In this document: positions 45,541 to 58,800 of the stretch, one piece after another
Layout of the letters: every line of letters begins with the position of its first letter
Position numbering within the stretch: position 1 is the stretch's first letter
NCBI RefSeq assembly: GCF_000005505.3
Contig: NC_016131.3
Span: 72,333,855-72,397,854, forward strand
Origin: Brachypodium distachyon
Lineage: Eukaryota; Streptophyta; Magnoliopsida; Poales; Poaceae
Direction: 5' to 3'
Length of the DNA: 64,000 nt
The notes under the pieces: model-generated
What the model was told of the DNA's origin: nothing
The model's database searches: none
The model's input: only the letters and a program-made list of their open reading frames with translations
Made by a program: the position numbers and the translations under genes

Positions 45541-46700
45541 TGGTCGGTTTTTCTAGGATCCCTTGTGAAATGTTGTCTTTTCTATAGATGCTTTTGCCAA
45601 ACCGAGGATAACTGATGTAGATCCGTTTAATCTCTTCATGCAGACAACGAGAAACAAAGAGGTACGCGTCGTGTTAATCAGGAGTAGTATTAGAAGGACG
45701 TACGTACATACAGGTCCCAGGATCCAGGTTTAGCAAACTGTACGTCAACTTCTTCTGGATAAAGAATCATCAACAGTACTCGTGCAGAATGCGACGCGGC
45801 CTGATCAGGTTTAGGACAAACACAGAAGAACTTACTCGATCAATCCGGCCGGTCGAGCCGAGTCGTTGTTGCGTAAATAATCAGCGAGAGCGTGAGCGAC
45901 GCCGCCATTGCCCGTCAGATAAGGATCACCTAGCAGTAGTAGCTTAGCAGACCACCTGACCTAGCTAGCTGCGCATGCAGCGGTGACGCCATTGCCCCCG
46001 GCCCGAGTCCAACACGGTGCTTTTCTCCACAAGCTAGCCGCGCCGCGAGCAAGCTGGCCCTGCTGCTTAATTGCCTCCTTTTCGGGCAGAAGTGCAGTGC
46101 AGGACCAGAAACGGAGTATAGGAAACTTGGTGCCTTTCCAACGCGTTGCGAAAAAAAACCAAACTCCACTTCTGCGTTTCAAGATGCTTGATTTCTTGCT
46201 CCAAGACTGTTTGGATGATGACATGGCGTAGCGCTCACTGGTCTCAACCGTCAACCGGTCGTTTTGTAGCGTCTCCCTCTCTCGCGCCCATTTCCCTGAA
46301 TCTCTCCAGGACACGCGCGACCCCCGCACATCGCGTTCCTGGCTCGCCACGTCCGCCGGCCCTTCTCACGCCCCCTTTCCTGGCCCGCAAACGTAGGCCC
46401 AGCTCGGACGTGCCACATCGGACATGGGCCCAAGTACGTGCCAGGCCGGTCCCGAGCCTCTCCCGTGAAGTCTCTGACGCGCGGTGTTGTGGGCGTTCGA
46501 TGTGAATTAGCGATAGCTTCGAGAGCCGCGTTTTCTTTTGTCCCCTTTGAGTGCTGGGCAACCTCTTGGGCATGCTTCCAAGCTTCGTCGTCGTCCAGTA
46601 CTCCAGACGGGACGAGCCACAAGGACGAGCTAAGATGACTTGGCTTTGTGCCCAAGGATGATCCACCGATCATTCACGACGCCATATATCCGTCTTCCCG
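45541..46700. other. Intergenic DNA upstream of UPF0496 gene
   Basis: GC-rich from 46230 on, with overlapping minus-strand open frames (46244-46673) that match nothing I know. Likely distal promoter of the next gene. Confidence 0.35.
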
Positions 46701-46726
46701 GAGGCAGATCGATCGAGCTGGCTTTG

Positions 46727-46733
46727 TATATAA
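46727..46733 (+). promoter_or_regulatory. TATA box of promoter A, UPF0496 gene
   Basis: tatataa is followed by a G run and then a CA-rich leader. It lies 228 bp ahead of the exon 1a start codon at 46955. Confidence 0.6.
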
Positions 46734-46954
46734 GGGGGGGGTGTCTCCATCGACGATCTCCCATTCATCCTCTCCACCCCTAGAATACTCATCGTCACTT
46801 GGACGGGAAGACAAATATTCTTTCTAGCTCGCTAGCTATAGCCTGATCGATCAATCTCACGAATTACGCATATATAGCTCACCGCCTTTGCCCCCTGCAC
46901 CCTCTAGACTAGCTTGGCCACGGCAGAAACAATCGGTCATATTGGTCTTTGATC

Positions 46955-49052
46955 ATGGGCGCCGCCTGCTACTTCAGGTGCTTCGGAGGATGCGTGCACC
47001 CACATAACGAACAAGGTACGTACTCCGTATGTGATCACTGCTGTTAAGCGTGCGCTCTCTCGACCCAATTTTCACACCGATCGTGCATCTAAATGTTCAA
47101 AATTTCAAATCTGAATTTTGCCATCGATTTTTCTTGTGAGGACTAAATAAGAGGTACAGTACGTACTACTATTTTCAGTACAAATCGGCCAATTGTACGT
47201 ATGATTTTATCAACTAATGTCGTGTGGAATAACCCATACGTACTAGTGTTATCGAGTTAACTGGTCGCCAGGACATGGATTATTTGGGATCGTCCAACGA
47301 CATCGTGCATTTCAAAGCGGAGATGATACTCCACAGTACCCAGTTCGGTGATCGCTATCTTGGTCTTGGAGCATCAATCATTCCACCCTAAAAAAGAATT
47401 CATTAATTCTACCCATAGTTGCATTGTGGTCGGTAAACGCCTCGCCGGCCTATATCGGGACAGCACATACAACACGGTCTCTGCCTATGTTGGAGCCAGC
47501 CAAACCGGTAGCGTACGCCGGCGCGTGCATCCATGCGTGCCGGAGCACGTCAAGCTAGCAAAAGATCTCCACAAATCCAAGCAGCCGCAAGTGTCGCTTG
47601 GCTTCGACACATATACGAGCCCGCGTAGAATCCTGACCGATTCTGTTAAAAAAAGAATCCTTACCGATATCAGATTATCAATCATCATCTCCCCGTTCTT
47701 TAGATGACATAATTAGGGCCGGCCGGTCAGCCCACACGTATAAATCAACAGCTCCATTTCCATAACGCCCGTAAAACTTGTCTGCGCCGGCCGGGGGAAA
47801 ACATGCTGTTCAAGTGCTTCGGGCCATGCATGCAGCATCACCATAGACAAGCCAGAGGTCGAAATCGATCCATGGATAGTCAGATGCAAGTTTAACACAT
47901 AGTCTGATACGCATACCTTTGATTTGCTTTGGGATTGCAGGACCTGAGCACCGTGATGACCCGAAGGAGATGATGGGCACGGCGTCGTCGTCGTCGAGCT
48001 TGGACTTCCGGGAGGAGTACACGAGCGCGTTCCGCACCGAGTCCTACAACGACTTCTGGGCGCGCGTCCTGGACATCACGCTCGCGCACGGCGCCGCGCT
48101 CGTGCCGGGCACCGGCAGCCACCACAACACGGCGGCAGGAATATCAGCCGCCTCCAAGCGTCTCTCCTCCTACAGGCTCTTCGCCGAGCACCTCCTCGAG
48201 CCCGACCAGGCCGCGGTCACCGCGGCTCTCGCCGCGTCCGGCAATGGCACCACCACCAACGGCCTCCTCTCCGCCTACTACGCCGAGACCGCCGCCGCCT
48301 CCTTCCTCTGCAGCCACCTCCTCCGGGACATCGAGCAGGTCCGCCTCCGCTTCCACCGACCGCTCAAGACCTCCCTCCGCAGCAACAACAACAACAACAA
48401 GCTCGCCGCGGTCGGCGTGTCCGTGTCCGGCACGGCCGCGCTGGCCGCGCTGGCGGCCACGCAGGGGAGGCTCGGGGACGCCCGGGCCAGCTCGGCGGAC
48501 CTGCTGGGCGCCCTAGACGCCGGCAGGAAGAAGGCGCGCCGCAGGATCAGGCGGCTCGCGCGGCTCCGGCACGCGCTCTCGGCGTCCTTCGTCACGGCCG
48601 TGGCCACCGTGGCCGTCGTGGGCGCCTGCGTCGGCGTGCACGTCCTGGCGGCCTTCGCCGCGTTCCCGATGATGATGGCATCATCCCCGGCGCCGTGGAC
48701 GAAGGGCGTCTTCTCCGGCAGGGCCGCGAGGCGCGCGCTGGTGCAGCTGGAGGCGGCGGCGAAGGGCACGTACATCGTGAACCGGGACATGGACACCATC
48801 AGCCGGCTGGTGGAGCGGGTGCGGGAGGAAGGGGAGCACATGCTGGCGCTGCTGCAGCTGTGCGTGGAGCACCAGGAGCAAGAGGGGAAAGGGAGCAGGC
48901 TGGTGCAGGAGGTGCTGAGGCAGCTGGGCAAGAACCAGGACAGCTTCAGGCTGCAGCTGGACGAGCTGGAGGAGCACCTCTTCCTCTGCTTCATGACCAT
49001 CAACAAGGCCAGGAGCATGGTCATGAAATTCATGGCGGGCACAGGCCGGTGA
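46955..49052 (+). CDS. UPF0496 (DUF677, AT14A-like) membrane-associated protein
   Basis: Main form: exon 1a 46955-47015 and exon 2 47941-49052, 1173 nt (390 aa), junction phase 1. Exon 1a encodes [20 protein letters not shown], with Gly2 and several cysteines suited to lipid modification. Exon 2 has the family blocks: [58 protein letters not shown] then RDIEQVR. It continues with a long helical region, a basic [19 protein letters not shown] stretch and a hydrophobic segment ([21 protein letters not shown], about residues 220-245). The C terminus is coiled-coil rich and ends [17 protein letters not shown]. The family is plant-specific and membrane-associated. The Arabidopsis member AT14A was described as integrin-like, but a biochemical role is not established. 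A second possible first exon lies at 47803-47857. Confidence 0.88.
47739..47745 (+). promoter_or_regulatory. TATA box candidate of promoter B, UPF0496 gene
   Basis: tataaat lies 64 bp upstream of the ATG of the alternative first exon at 47803. It supports an internal transcription start in what is otherwise intron 1. Confidence 0.45.
47803..47857 (+). CDS. Alternative first exon 1b of the UPF0496 gene
   Basis: The exon encodes [18 protein letters not shown] and ends in phase 1 at a gt, exactly the phase needed to join exon 2 at 47941. The pattern F-[RK]-C-F-G-x-C-[VM] matches exon 1a (FRCFGGCV), which suggests exon duplication. Unlike exon 1a it has no Gly2. The donor (gtcgaa) is weaker than that of exon 1a (gtacgt). 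The splice to exon 2 would give a 388-aa protein. Confidence 0.55.
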
Positions 49053-49471
49053 TCAGGACCAGCCTGGACAACTTGTTCTTGTAGTAAACACTTTACTTTA
49101 ATTTAGCCTGTGTACATAATAGCATTCTTAGAAGAAAAAAAAAAGATAGGTTAGGATTCCACTTGGTTTACTGCATTTGGTTTTGTTTGTTCATATACAT
49201 ACACACTGCACATTGCAGAATTTGAAGTAACAATCTAGTTCAGTGTTTCCTTTTTGTCTCTCTGCATTTATTTGCCTGTGAAGCTAAAACAACATCCACT
49301 ACAGCAAGTTACAACAGTTGATGAAATCATAATACTGCAACAAACCGGATCTCCATGTTCAGTGCCAATTTTAATGGGCTTATGGAGAACAAATAATTGA
49401 ATGCAAAATAATTTTGGCTACAGATGTCAACAAAACTTGAACAACTCTTAAGCATCCAGCAAGGAGTTGAA
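49053..49471. other. Convergent 3' regions of UPF0496 gene and IMP2
   Basis: The two genes converge here. An A run at 49135-49144 is the only notable feature. Confidence 0.4.
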
Positions 49472-51229
49472 TCAAAACGGTGAAGTTCTACTTTCAGGCC
49501 ACTTTCGCTCCAGTCGGCCCATCTTTGATGGCGGCCAGATGATGTGGGTCACTCTCCCTGTAATTAGACCTAAAGGGATCTGGGAAAAAAACGTGAACAA
49601 AGAAATAAGTAACACCGATGCAACATATGATGGAGCTAGTAATTAAGCTTGAAAGATACTATGTAGTGTGACTAGTGTCAATATAAACGTCGGTTTTGCA
49701 TATCTATCATAGGAGTACATTGTATGATCTACTATATCCTATGCCAACTGTAGGACATCCTAAATTAGGAATTTCCAAGAATGCAGCCACGCACACAAAC
49801 AAAGATAAGATATCCAATGCCAAGCTTGAACCGTTCCACTTTAGCACACACATGTGTCTGCCTCTATTGCACTGATGTGCTGGAATGTCATACTCCATTC
49901 AGTTTTTGCACTACCACGTTTTTGCTTTATTCTTTTCCCCCCTCCTGCTTCCTGTCTAGTTTAGTGCTGGCTTTTCTTCACAGCAAAAAAAAAACTGTAT
50001 TCAGTCTAGTATGAAAATCTGTGAAGAAAAATAGAAGCACACTAGCAAATACAGATTTTCGCTTGCATTTGCTATTTTTCAGTCAAGCCATGAAAATCTT
50101 TATTTGCTGGTGTGCCCTCTATCGCTTGCTAGTTTTCAGTCTAATATGAAACTCTCTGAATAAAAATAGAAGCAAAAAGGAATAAAAAGAGTAATACAGA
50201 TTTTCATGAGAGACTCCCATGTTTTTGCTTTATTCTTTTCCTCCCTATCCTGTTTGGTTTCTAGTGCTGGTACATGGTGTTCCTATAGGCACGCACTGAG
50301 ATTATTGAATCATCACACTAAGTAGGATAAAAAATTGCCAGTCATGCATAACTTCGACACCTCCTTTTTTTTCCCAGAGGAAAATAGGCCCTCCCAGTTC
50401 TCTGCTTCACTACCAGTGTTGGTAACTAGTCTCTTTGGCCGTCAAATTTACATGATTGTACTCAGAGTACTGGCATCCAAGGCAAAAATACAGCAAAACC
50501 CCATCACTGGACAAACAAGATCCAAAGTTATAACCTATCAATACTAATAGCAACGACACTGGGCTGGATACATTGATAAGTTTCAATCAAATAACTAACA
50601 TTTTCCTAGATCATCCAACCCAACGTAGAGTAGTCTTCGCTGAAAAGAAATTGGCTGAAAGTAACTTACTGGTCCAAACGACCTGGAATCCCAACTTCGG
50701 GCAGCATTATCACCTTCAACCCAGCAATGCCCCTCCGGTATCTTAATTATCTCGGAAGACGCTGGGAGCCGTATCCACTCACCAGGTAGGGCAATCAGTC
50801 TCTTCACAAACAATTCTGTATGATTACGAGGGCACCTGTAGACAGAAAAAAAAAGGAACAGTTACACTTGACGCATTGAACAAATTAAAAGGTGGCTATT
50901 CTTGTAGTGTCACAACACTTACTTGAATAAAACGACATCGCCACGTGAGAATTTGTACGTCTGAAGGCAGCCCCTTTCCGCTAACACAACATCGCCTGGT
51001 TCAAGCAACCCGGTCAGCACAAAATCATCTGCATATGGATTGCAGATCGTAATCAAGTCAAGATAACAGCACCTCGCAAGGCGCTATCGGAGGCCGTAAA
51101 GGTAGGATGCATCGATTCTCCCTTCGTCGGGACTACAGTTAGGTAACGATCAGAGATGGTGAAACCGATCAAAGCCCCCGCTACCGACCCTTTGGCAAGT
51201 GGCCAAAGATGGCTGTGGCTTCTTCCCAT
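49472..51229 (-). CDS. IMP2: Mitochondrial inner membrane protease subunit 2 (type I signal peptidase family)
   Basis: Four exons in minus-strand order: 51229-51073, 51028-50923, 50835-50670 and 49579-49472. They total 537 nt (178 aa), all in phase. A hydrophobic N-terminal segment (AGALIGFTISDRYLTVV) anchors the protein. GESMHPTF carries the nucleophile Ser of the S26 peptidase family. YKFSRGDVVLFK and FVKRLIALPGEW carry the catalytic Lys (VKR). IPEGHCWVEGDN and SWDSRSFGPIPLGLITG are the conserved substrate-pocket blocks. IMP2 removes intermembrane-space sorting signals on the outer face of the inner membrane, in complex with IMP1. The small last exon lies 1.1 kb downstream and encodes IPLGLITGRVTHIIWPP. 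I start at the ATG at 51229; an in-frame TTG lies six bases upstream. It is divergently paired with MTB. Confidence 0.92.
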
Positions 51230-52851
51230 ATCCAAACTATTCAGTCATAAAAATAGCATCTTCTGAACTTCTGAAGTGAAAAACAGTGCAGAGAAATGCA
51301 GTGCATCAATACGACAGGTGAAAATCATTGCATATCGTTGGCTGGTGCAGACAGGTACTACTACTAGATATGGAACCATAGCAAGAATTCTTAGAAGATC
51401 AAATTAGGAGGAAGCAACCGAATGAAGGCTTACCAACAAATTGTTCCTACTTAAGTCCGGATGGATATCCAGTAGAGGGGGAGGGTTGAAGGAGCTCCCG
51501 TATGGCAGATATGGAAGAGGCAGGAGAAGGAACGAGCGTTTCCGTGGTGGTAGCCAAGTAGAACGGCGGCGGCGGCGGCGACAGGGGCGGGGCGCTCGAC
51601 CTGCTGGGAACCACAGGCGAGGAGAAAACCGGAAACGGCAAAGAAACGCTTATCACCAGCCGTCCGATCGCGCAGTCTGTATCGAACAGGTGTCCGAGGT
51701 CACCATTGCTGTTGGCTTATTTTAGGCCAACTCCGACCCGCACCCAAACCCTCACTCGCCACCGGCGGCGGCGACCACCCCACCGGCCGCCGCGCTCGTG
51801 CCGCCCCGCCGCCTTTGGAGGATCAGTCGCCGCTGCCATACCCTCCCCCTCCCGCTCCGGTAAGCCTTTCTCACCTGATCCCTTCCTCTCCTGATTTTGC
51901 TCGCCATATCCAAACTCCATTCCAACCCAATGCGGCTCTGAACTCGCTCCTGTAATAGCCCACCACCGCTGTGCCCTAGAGCTGCCGCCGTGGTTCAACT
52001 TAGCTTCGTCGTCGTCGCCGAGGTCCCTCCTGTCCCCACCCCGTCCTCGGTCCTGGACATGCTTTGTGAGGTACGGGCTTTTAGTCATCCAATGATTATT
52101 TAATCCTGAACCAACTTCCATAGATTTTGAGTGTGCCGGTGGACACTCAGTAGGCACATCATACATATCAGTCTCTGTCTGTTCTCCGCTCTGTGTTTTT
52201 GTTCCTGGAAATTTATTGGGAAAAGGTTGCTGAAGAACTGTAAGCTTTTGGACAGCTTGTGCATAGCTAACATTGTTAACAATTACTGTACATGATTTCA
52301 ACTTGGAAGGTAGATAACTAGTATAATGTTCTTCTGACATTTATTCATTCCCAGGCTTGAACTTTCCTTTTGGCCGTATATCGTATAATTACTTGTTTCG
52401 GTGCCAGTGAATGATCACGCTTGCTCGTCAATCTATTGTTTATGGGAGGCACTGGTTTACTTCAGTTTTTGATTCTTCTCCAGTGTTACGCTTTCATTTT
52501 ACCGTTTTAATGCTATTCTTGCTTAACTAGTATCGGTGTAAGGATCAAGGCGTTGTTATTGGGGTTTTGAAGTTTCTTTTCAATGCTTATTCTTATTTAC
52601 GCTTTGTATATTACTGAAAGCCTGGTGCTTGATTTTATATTTTCTTTGGATTCAAGACCTTGATTTCTTGATTTTCTTAATCATAAGTAAACTTGTATGT
52701 TACTATGTTCCTTAATGCTATCATATACGTTAAATCTACAGTAAGCATGATATGTTTCACCATTTGTCATGTAGTGGAATCTGAAGTTCCAGCCAAGATC
52801 TCAACCCGGTTATATTATTGGGAGAGAGGTACCAACAGTTGCAATTGACTG
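51230..52851. other. Shared 5' region of IMP2 and MTB
   Basis: The two start codons are 1.6 kb apart, head to head. A GC-rich core at 51540-51860 is the likely bidirectional promoter. A probable donor at about 51860 (ggtaagcc) and pyrimidine tracts before 52790 suggest that MTB has a 5' UTR intron. No other gene is evident. Confidence 0.5.
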
Positions 52852-55800
52852 ATGGATGGGTCTAAATGTAGTGCGGAAGAAGACATCTATCATGTGATAG
52901 GTGACTCAAGATCACCAAAAGTTCCAAGGAGAAGTCCTGATGATTCCAAGGATACGAGGGGAAGGGGAAGAGAGGACAAGAATGACTGGGACTCGTCAAG
53001 AAGCGAAACTTCTGCAGATAGGACTGATACAAGAGATGGTGGCTATTCTTCTGAGCACAATAAGCATACAAGTGCAAACAAGATGATTCATGACCACAGA
53101 AATGAGTCGGGTGAAAGTAGAAAAGGTGTATATTCTAGTAGTTTAAGGGGCGGGATGTCTGGTTGCATCAGTGATGGTAACAGATCAGCAGATCAAAGTC
53201 ATCAGATTGGATTACATTTGTTAAAAGATGGTACACATAGTGAACCTGGACCACATGATTTGAGGATGCATGGTACCAAGTCTGATGAAAAAGAAGAGAT
53301 TCTTGGACATCAAATGGAATACACACATCAAAGCAAGGGTGCTTTGGAAAATAAAGAGACATCGGCCAAATTGGATGATCATGGATGGGAGTCATCAGGG
53401 GCTGGAAGCAATAGAGAAGCTAGACAGGGTCAACTGTCACAAATACCAGATAAGCCTGGCAGATACCAAAGTGAGAACAATGAGTATGGTCAAGGCCATG
53501 CAGACTTGGATAATGAACGGACTGCTGGTACAAAAGATGAAACAAGAGTGGATGCCCATCGGGATGAATCAGATAAAGGGAGGGACAACAGTTGGAATGA
53601 GAAAACCCGAGAGGTCGAAGGATCTAAGGAGTACTTGAGGAGCCATCAGTGGCGAGATCCTAAGGAGGCAAATGACTCTGAATGGAGGGGCACACAGGAA
53701 AGGTCAGATGGTGCGAGTTTCCATGGTCGGGCTGTGTTCCGACGAGATTCCAGGGGTAGATCTGAAAGTGTTAGAGGTCCTTCAACCTATGGAATTCGGT
53801 ATGAAAGTTCTGATTCAATAGAAATCCGACCAAATAGCACTTTTGATTTTGGGCGAGAGGGCCCTGTTTCTGGAAAAAAATCTGATGTGGGGTCTCATCG
53901 GGATTTAATACCTGGAGCAAATGATGATAAATGTGGCAATCACCCTGAAGCAGATCAAAGTGGTAGCACCACCATAGTTTCTCCATTTTCTCAGCAAGGT
54001 CCTAGAGGTGATAGACCCTCTAGAGGAGGAAGGGGGAGGCCAAATGGAAGGGATTCTCAGAGAATTGTTCCAGTGCCACTAATGCCGCCACCTTCATTTG
54101 GTGCACTCACTCTCCCACCGGGACCAATGCAGCATATGGGGCCCAATATTCCCCATTCTCCAGGTCCTCCTCTTCTACCTGGTGTTTTCATGCCGCCGTT
54201 TCCCGGACCTATGGTGTGGCCTGGAGCACAAGGTCTTGATGTGAATATGCTCTCTGTTCCACCTAACCTTCCCATCCCTCCTCTAGTTGCTGCTGAGCAT
54301 AGGTTCAATCCAAGTATACGAGGTGGACCTGGTCATAATATTCACTTAAACCAAATTGGCACAGGACCAACAAATGTGCCAGGGTTGGGTTTCAATCAAA
54401 TGAGCACACAAGGTCGTGAAATGCCACATGATAAACTATCTGCAGGTTGGGTGCCACATAGGCATAATGGACCGACCAGAAAAGCTCCTTCAAGGGGTGA
54501 ACAAAATGATTACTCGCAGAACTTTGTGGACACTGGCATGCGACCTCAAAATTTTATTAGAGAACTGGATCTTACAAGTGTAGCAGAGGACTATCCAAAA
54601 TTGAGAGAACTAATACAGAGGAAGGACGAAATTGTTGCTAACTCTGCTTCACCGCCGATGTATTACAAGTGTGATCTGCGGGAACATGTTCTTTCTCCAG
54701 ACTTTTTTGGCACGAAATTTGATGTCATTCTTGTGGATCCACCATGGGAGGAGTATGTTCATCGCGCACCAGGAATAACAGACCACATAGAGTATTGGAA
54801 CGCTGATGAGATTATGAATTTGAAGATTGAGGTTGTTCTCTTTATCTGGTTGTTTCATCCTTTTTAAGGGTGTCCATTTATGCCAGATGATTATTAACAT
54901 GCTTCAGTGAACTGTTTGAATCAACAGGCTATAGCTGATACCCCCTCTTTTCTCTTCCTTTGGGTTGGTGATGGTGTAGGTCTTGAACAGGGCCGTCAAT
55001 GTTTAAAGAAGGTGAGGCAGCTTTCCTCTTTCAGTAATCTGTTATTCTTTCTGCTTTGATGTCATTTTTTCTTGGAACTGGCATAATCCCAGCTTACAGA
55101 AGGCCGCACAGGCTCATGGGGGTCCTCTACAAAACATTTAGCCACACTATATTTTATTCATGTTTCTGTAGTTGCCATTCCATTGAAATGCAGTCAAACT
55201 TCAGTTTGCATAAATCTCACATTCCATAGAATATATTCATTTATTTCAAAAGATATAAGCAGTTTTTTATTTAATTTAGATCTGTCATAAAATTTCCAGT
55301 TGATTGATGAAATGTAAATGAACCTGGTTGAAAATTTCTTTGTCCAGTGGGGATATCGTAGGTGTGAGGATGTTTGCTGGGTGAAAACGAACAAGAAAAA
55401 TGCATCACCAGGTCTGCGGCATGATTCTCATACTTTATTGCAGCATTCAAAGGTAGCACTATGATAAATTGTCATTTTTGTAGCATTTATTTGCTGTTTT
55501 TACCTTGCCATTGCCCTATGTCGATGGGTTTCTTATGAAGTATCCATCCTTCTGCAGGAGCATTGCTTGATGGGTATAAAAGGAACAGTACGGCGTAGCA
55601 CTGATGGCCATGTCATCCACGCGAATATTGACACGGATATAATAATAGCTGAGGAACCCACTGATGGTATTTATCTGATCTCTTAAGCTACATTATCTTT
55701 TCCTTCCATGTCTTGTTTCCTTTAGAAATGGAATTCTCTGTTTTGTTTTTGTTGTTTTCATGGTACGAATATTCTTGTTTATCCCACAAAAATTCCTTTA

Positions 55801-58800
55801 AAAAAATTACTTAGTCGACAAAGGCATATTTTATCATGCTGTGGATGGATTTGTTTATTTGCAACCGATCTGAAGCAAATTGTACATCTTGTTACCGCTA
55901 TTTGCTTGTTGACCTGCCTTACTGTCCATATATGTAGCTCAACTATAAATAAAATCCTTCAAGTGCTAATTAAAAATTGAAGTACACCATGTGGCAATGA
56001 TTATCCTCAAGCAGCTGAAGTAAGTATACTAGTATGTGCACATGTCCTGCATAGTTATATCATGACAATAATCACTGTTTGACACGAAAAATACTTTTAG
56101 GAATAAAAATATTTCTCTTGCGCGCCAGGGGAAATAAAGAAATGGGGGCGTGCCAGTGTACTAAGTACACAAATAAATAGGGAAGCGTGTATTTTATTAA
56201 TCTCGACTCGGAGAAACAAAATTACATGATCCCTTTACATAAGCGCTCCGCGGCCTGCTAGCGCGGCCAAAACGACTTGGGCGACTGTGTGTCCTTGGTT
56301 CACGGGGCCTCGGAAGGCTTCCGATTAATTACGTCCGTGGATTAGTCCACGGACCACCTCCGATTAAGCTGCTGCAATGGTCGTCGTCTTCAAGTCTCGT
56401 CTTCTCCATGCGTGGTGCGGACGATGGTGGATGATGAGGAAGTGGAAGGATGGAGCGGTACGCGCGTCGCCCCGGCGATGCTAAGCCACATCCCTTCGGC
56501 TTGTCGACGTCCGATGATGAAGATGTCTGGCCTTGTCAGACGATGGTGGATGATGAGGAAGTGGAAGGATGGAGCGGTACGTGCGTCGCCCCGGCGATGC
56601 TAAGCCACATCCCTTCGGCTTGTCGACGTCCGATGATGAAGATGTCTGGCCTCGTCAGCTCAGACAGATGGGTGGCCTTCGCCTCGTCGGTGCCAGGCCT
56701 GGTGGTGTCCGCCTTGTCGGTGTCGAACGTGATGCATTGCCTTCACCTCGTCGGTGCCCGGCAATGTGGTGTATTCTGCTTCCTCGGAAGAAGACATGTC
56801 GTTGGAGTAGCTTTGCCTCGTCGGTGCTTGGCCGATGTCGAGGATGAGTGTGGCGATGTAGATGTTGGAGTAGACGTGAGAGTCACCGCATGGTGACGTT
56901 GTTTGATAACGACGGTGCAGCGAACTTGTTGATGTAGACCTTGTAGAGTCGGTGGCACACACAAGCTTGTTGAGACTCGATCAGGTTGGAGTCGTGTGCT
57001 TCGACTTGAAGTAGATTGTTGGTGTAGACGTGTAGCGACGTGCCGATGTAGTTGATGTCGTTGTTGGACAAGGAGCCGATGAAGACCCAGCCGCATGTTG
57101 GTGTAGATGGCGTCCTCGTCGAGTGAGAAGTTGATGTAGTCATCGTTGGCGTCGTCTTGGGCTGTAGCGACTCCATGGGTGACGACACGGCATAGTGTTG
57201 ATGTAGACGGCAAGAGGGCCTTGGCGCCGGGCTTGATGGCACATGTACCAAGTCTTCGGATGTTGTCGAGTGACGATGTAGTCGCATGTGGATCTTGGTG
57301 ATCGTGCATGTCTGATGTGGCGTGTTGCATGCTATATAACAAAAACAGATTAATCTTTAAATACCTTGATTATTTTGGAGCGCCATGTTCTGATCGATGC
57401 CATGCATGGCTGATGTACTAAGCGCGTGCGCATCATATGTGTGATGATGGCGGCATGTCGGCTTGTTAGCGGCCCGTGGCGCATCCGCTTCAACTAGGTC
57501 GATGAGAAGCATCTCGGTGTTGACAATGTCAGCCTTGACGAGGGGCGGTGCAGGCTCCTGACTCCTGCATGATGGCTTGCCTGGTGATGATGTCGTATTT
57601 GATGTAGAGGTGGCAGCTCGGCGGACATGACGAGGGGCGAGCCGTTGGTCGGCGCACGTCGAGCTCATGGCGGAGCTTCGAAGGGGCATGCATGTTGGTG
57701 TAGTGCTTCACGTATGCACGGGTGACCTCCGGCGGTGCCGTGTGTGTTGGTGTTGACGTGCATGTTTGCACCGAAGAACGCACGTACGGCTCCCATGATC
57801 GGCCAGATCTCCATGGCCAGCAAAAGCTGCTGAAGAGAAGAGAGAAAGAGAGAAAGGAAGAGGGAGAGAGAGAGTCACCCATGGTCCTCCTCACTTAACA
57901 TTGGAGAAGAACGTCATGTGTGATGGCGAGCATCGAGCTCAGTCTTCTCCTCACCGCCGCGCCTTGGGCGCGCCCAGCCCGTCCGCTGCACGGCATGCAG
58001 GCTCCTCGCATAGGACGCCACTGCGGTGCCGAACTCCTTCGCTTTGCAGCTCCTCGTCGCCCTGGACGTGAGCGCACCAGTGACGTACGTGCTGCCGTCC
58101 TCAGTCCGGGGTTTTGTCCTTCAGTCCCCCCATCTTGTGCTTGATCGAGTTTGCGGACGTGCGTGTAGTAGCTGGCTCCTCATGCGTACGCTGCCGAGCT
58201 CGTATGTCGCTGCGTCAGTGGCAGCGACTGGTATGGGCTCCTTCTGATCATAGCTGAAGATGTTGGCTTGGTACGTTGAAATTGTCGGCCGTGTGTCCGG
58301 CGCCAGGCGAGTTGTTGCTGTCGACACCGATGGCTTGCCGTCGCTGCCGCCACCTTGGGAGTTTAATCTTCTTCACGGCCGGCGACATGCGAGTCACCGC
58401 ACCACCGGGAACGGAGCTGGAACATGCCTTGCCTCCTTCTGCGCAGCTTGTCGGCGCCGCCGGGCTGGGCGCGTCCACCTTGCCGCCCCATGTACAGCTT
58501 CTCTCTTGTCGATGATAACCTGGAGACACAAGAGATAGATTGAAGTATATGTGTCCTGGGAGATGCAGCAACCACGGGCGCGTTCTTCCTACGGCTTCGT
58601 CGAGGGCGCCGCCGTGCACCTCAGCTTCTCTTCTTGTCCAGCCTTGGGCACGCTCAGCCCGCCGCCCTGCATGATGGTTCCTCCGGTCGCCTCCTTGTGC
58701 AGATGGCCTCCGAGGCCGGCGCGACGTCCGCTGCCTTCAGGTGCATGCGGCCAGCTAGGGCCTCAATGCTCCAGCCGGCACCCCCCTCATGTCGATGGCA

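Noticed and set aside
46244..46673. Two overlapping minus-strand frames of 140 codons
   Set aside because: Both are Arg/Gly-rich shadows of each other in GC-rich promoter-like DNA, with no conserved motif.
47919..49052. Taking the open frame from 47919 as the whole UPF0496 protein (377 aa)
   Set aside because: Its first residues (ICFGIA) are translated intron; a strong acceptor at 47940 and a phase-matched first exon explain the start better.
51229..51235. IMP2 start at 51235
   Set aside because: The codon there is TTG; the ATG at 51229, two codons downstream, is the ordinary start.
56743..57342. A 199-codon minus-strand protein in MTB intron 5
   Set aside because: His/Thr/Ser-rich low-complexity translation of short DNA repeats; two frames are open over the same stretch and neither has a known domain.
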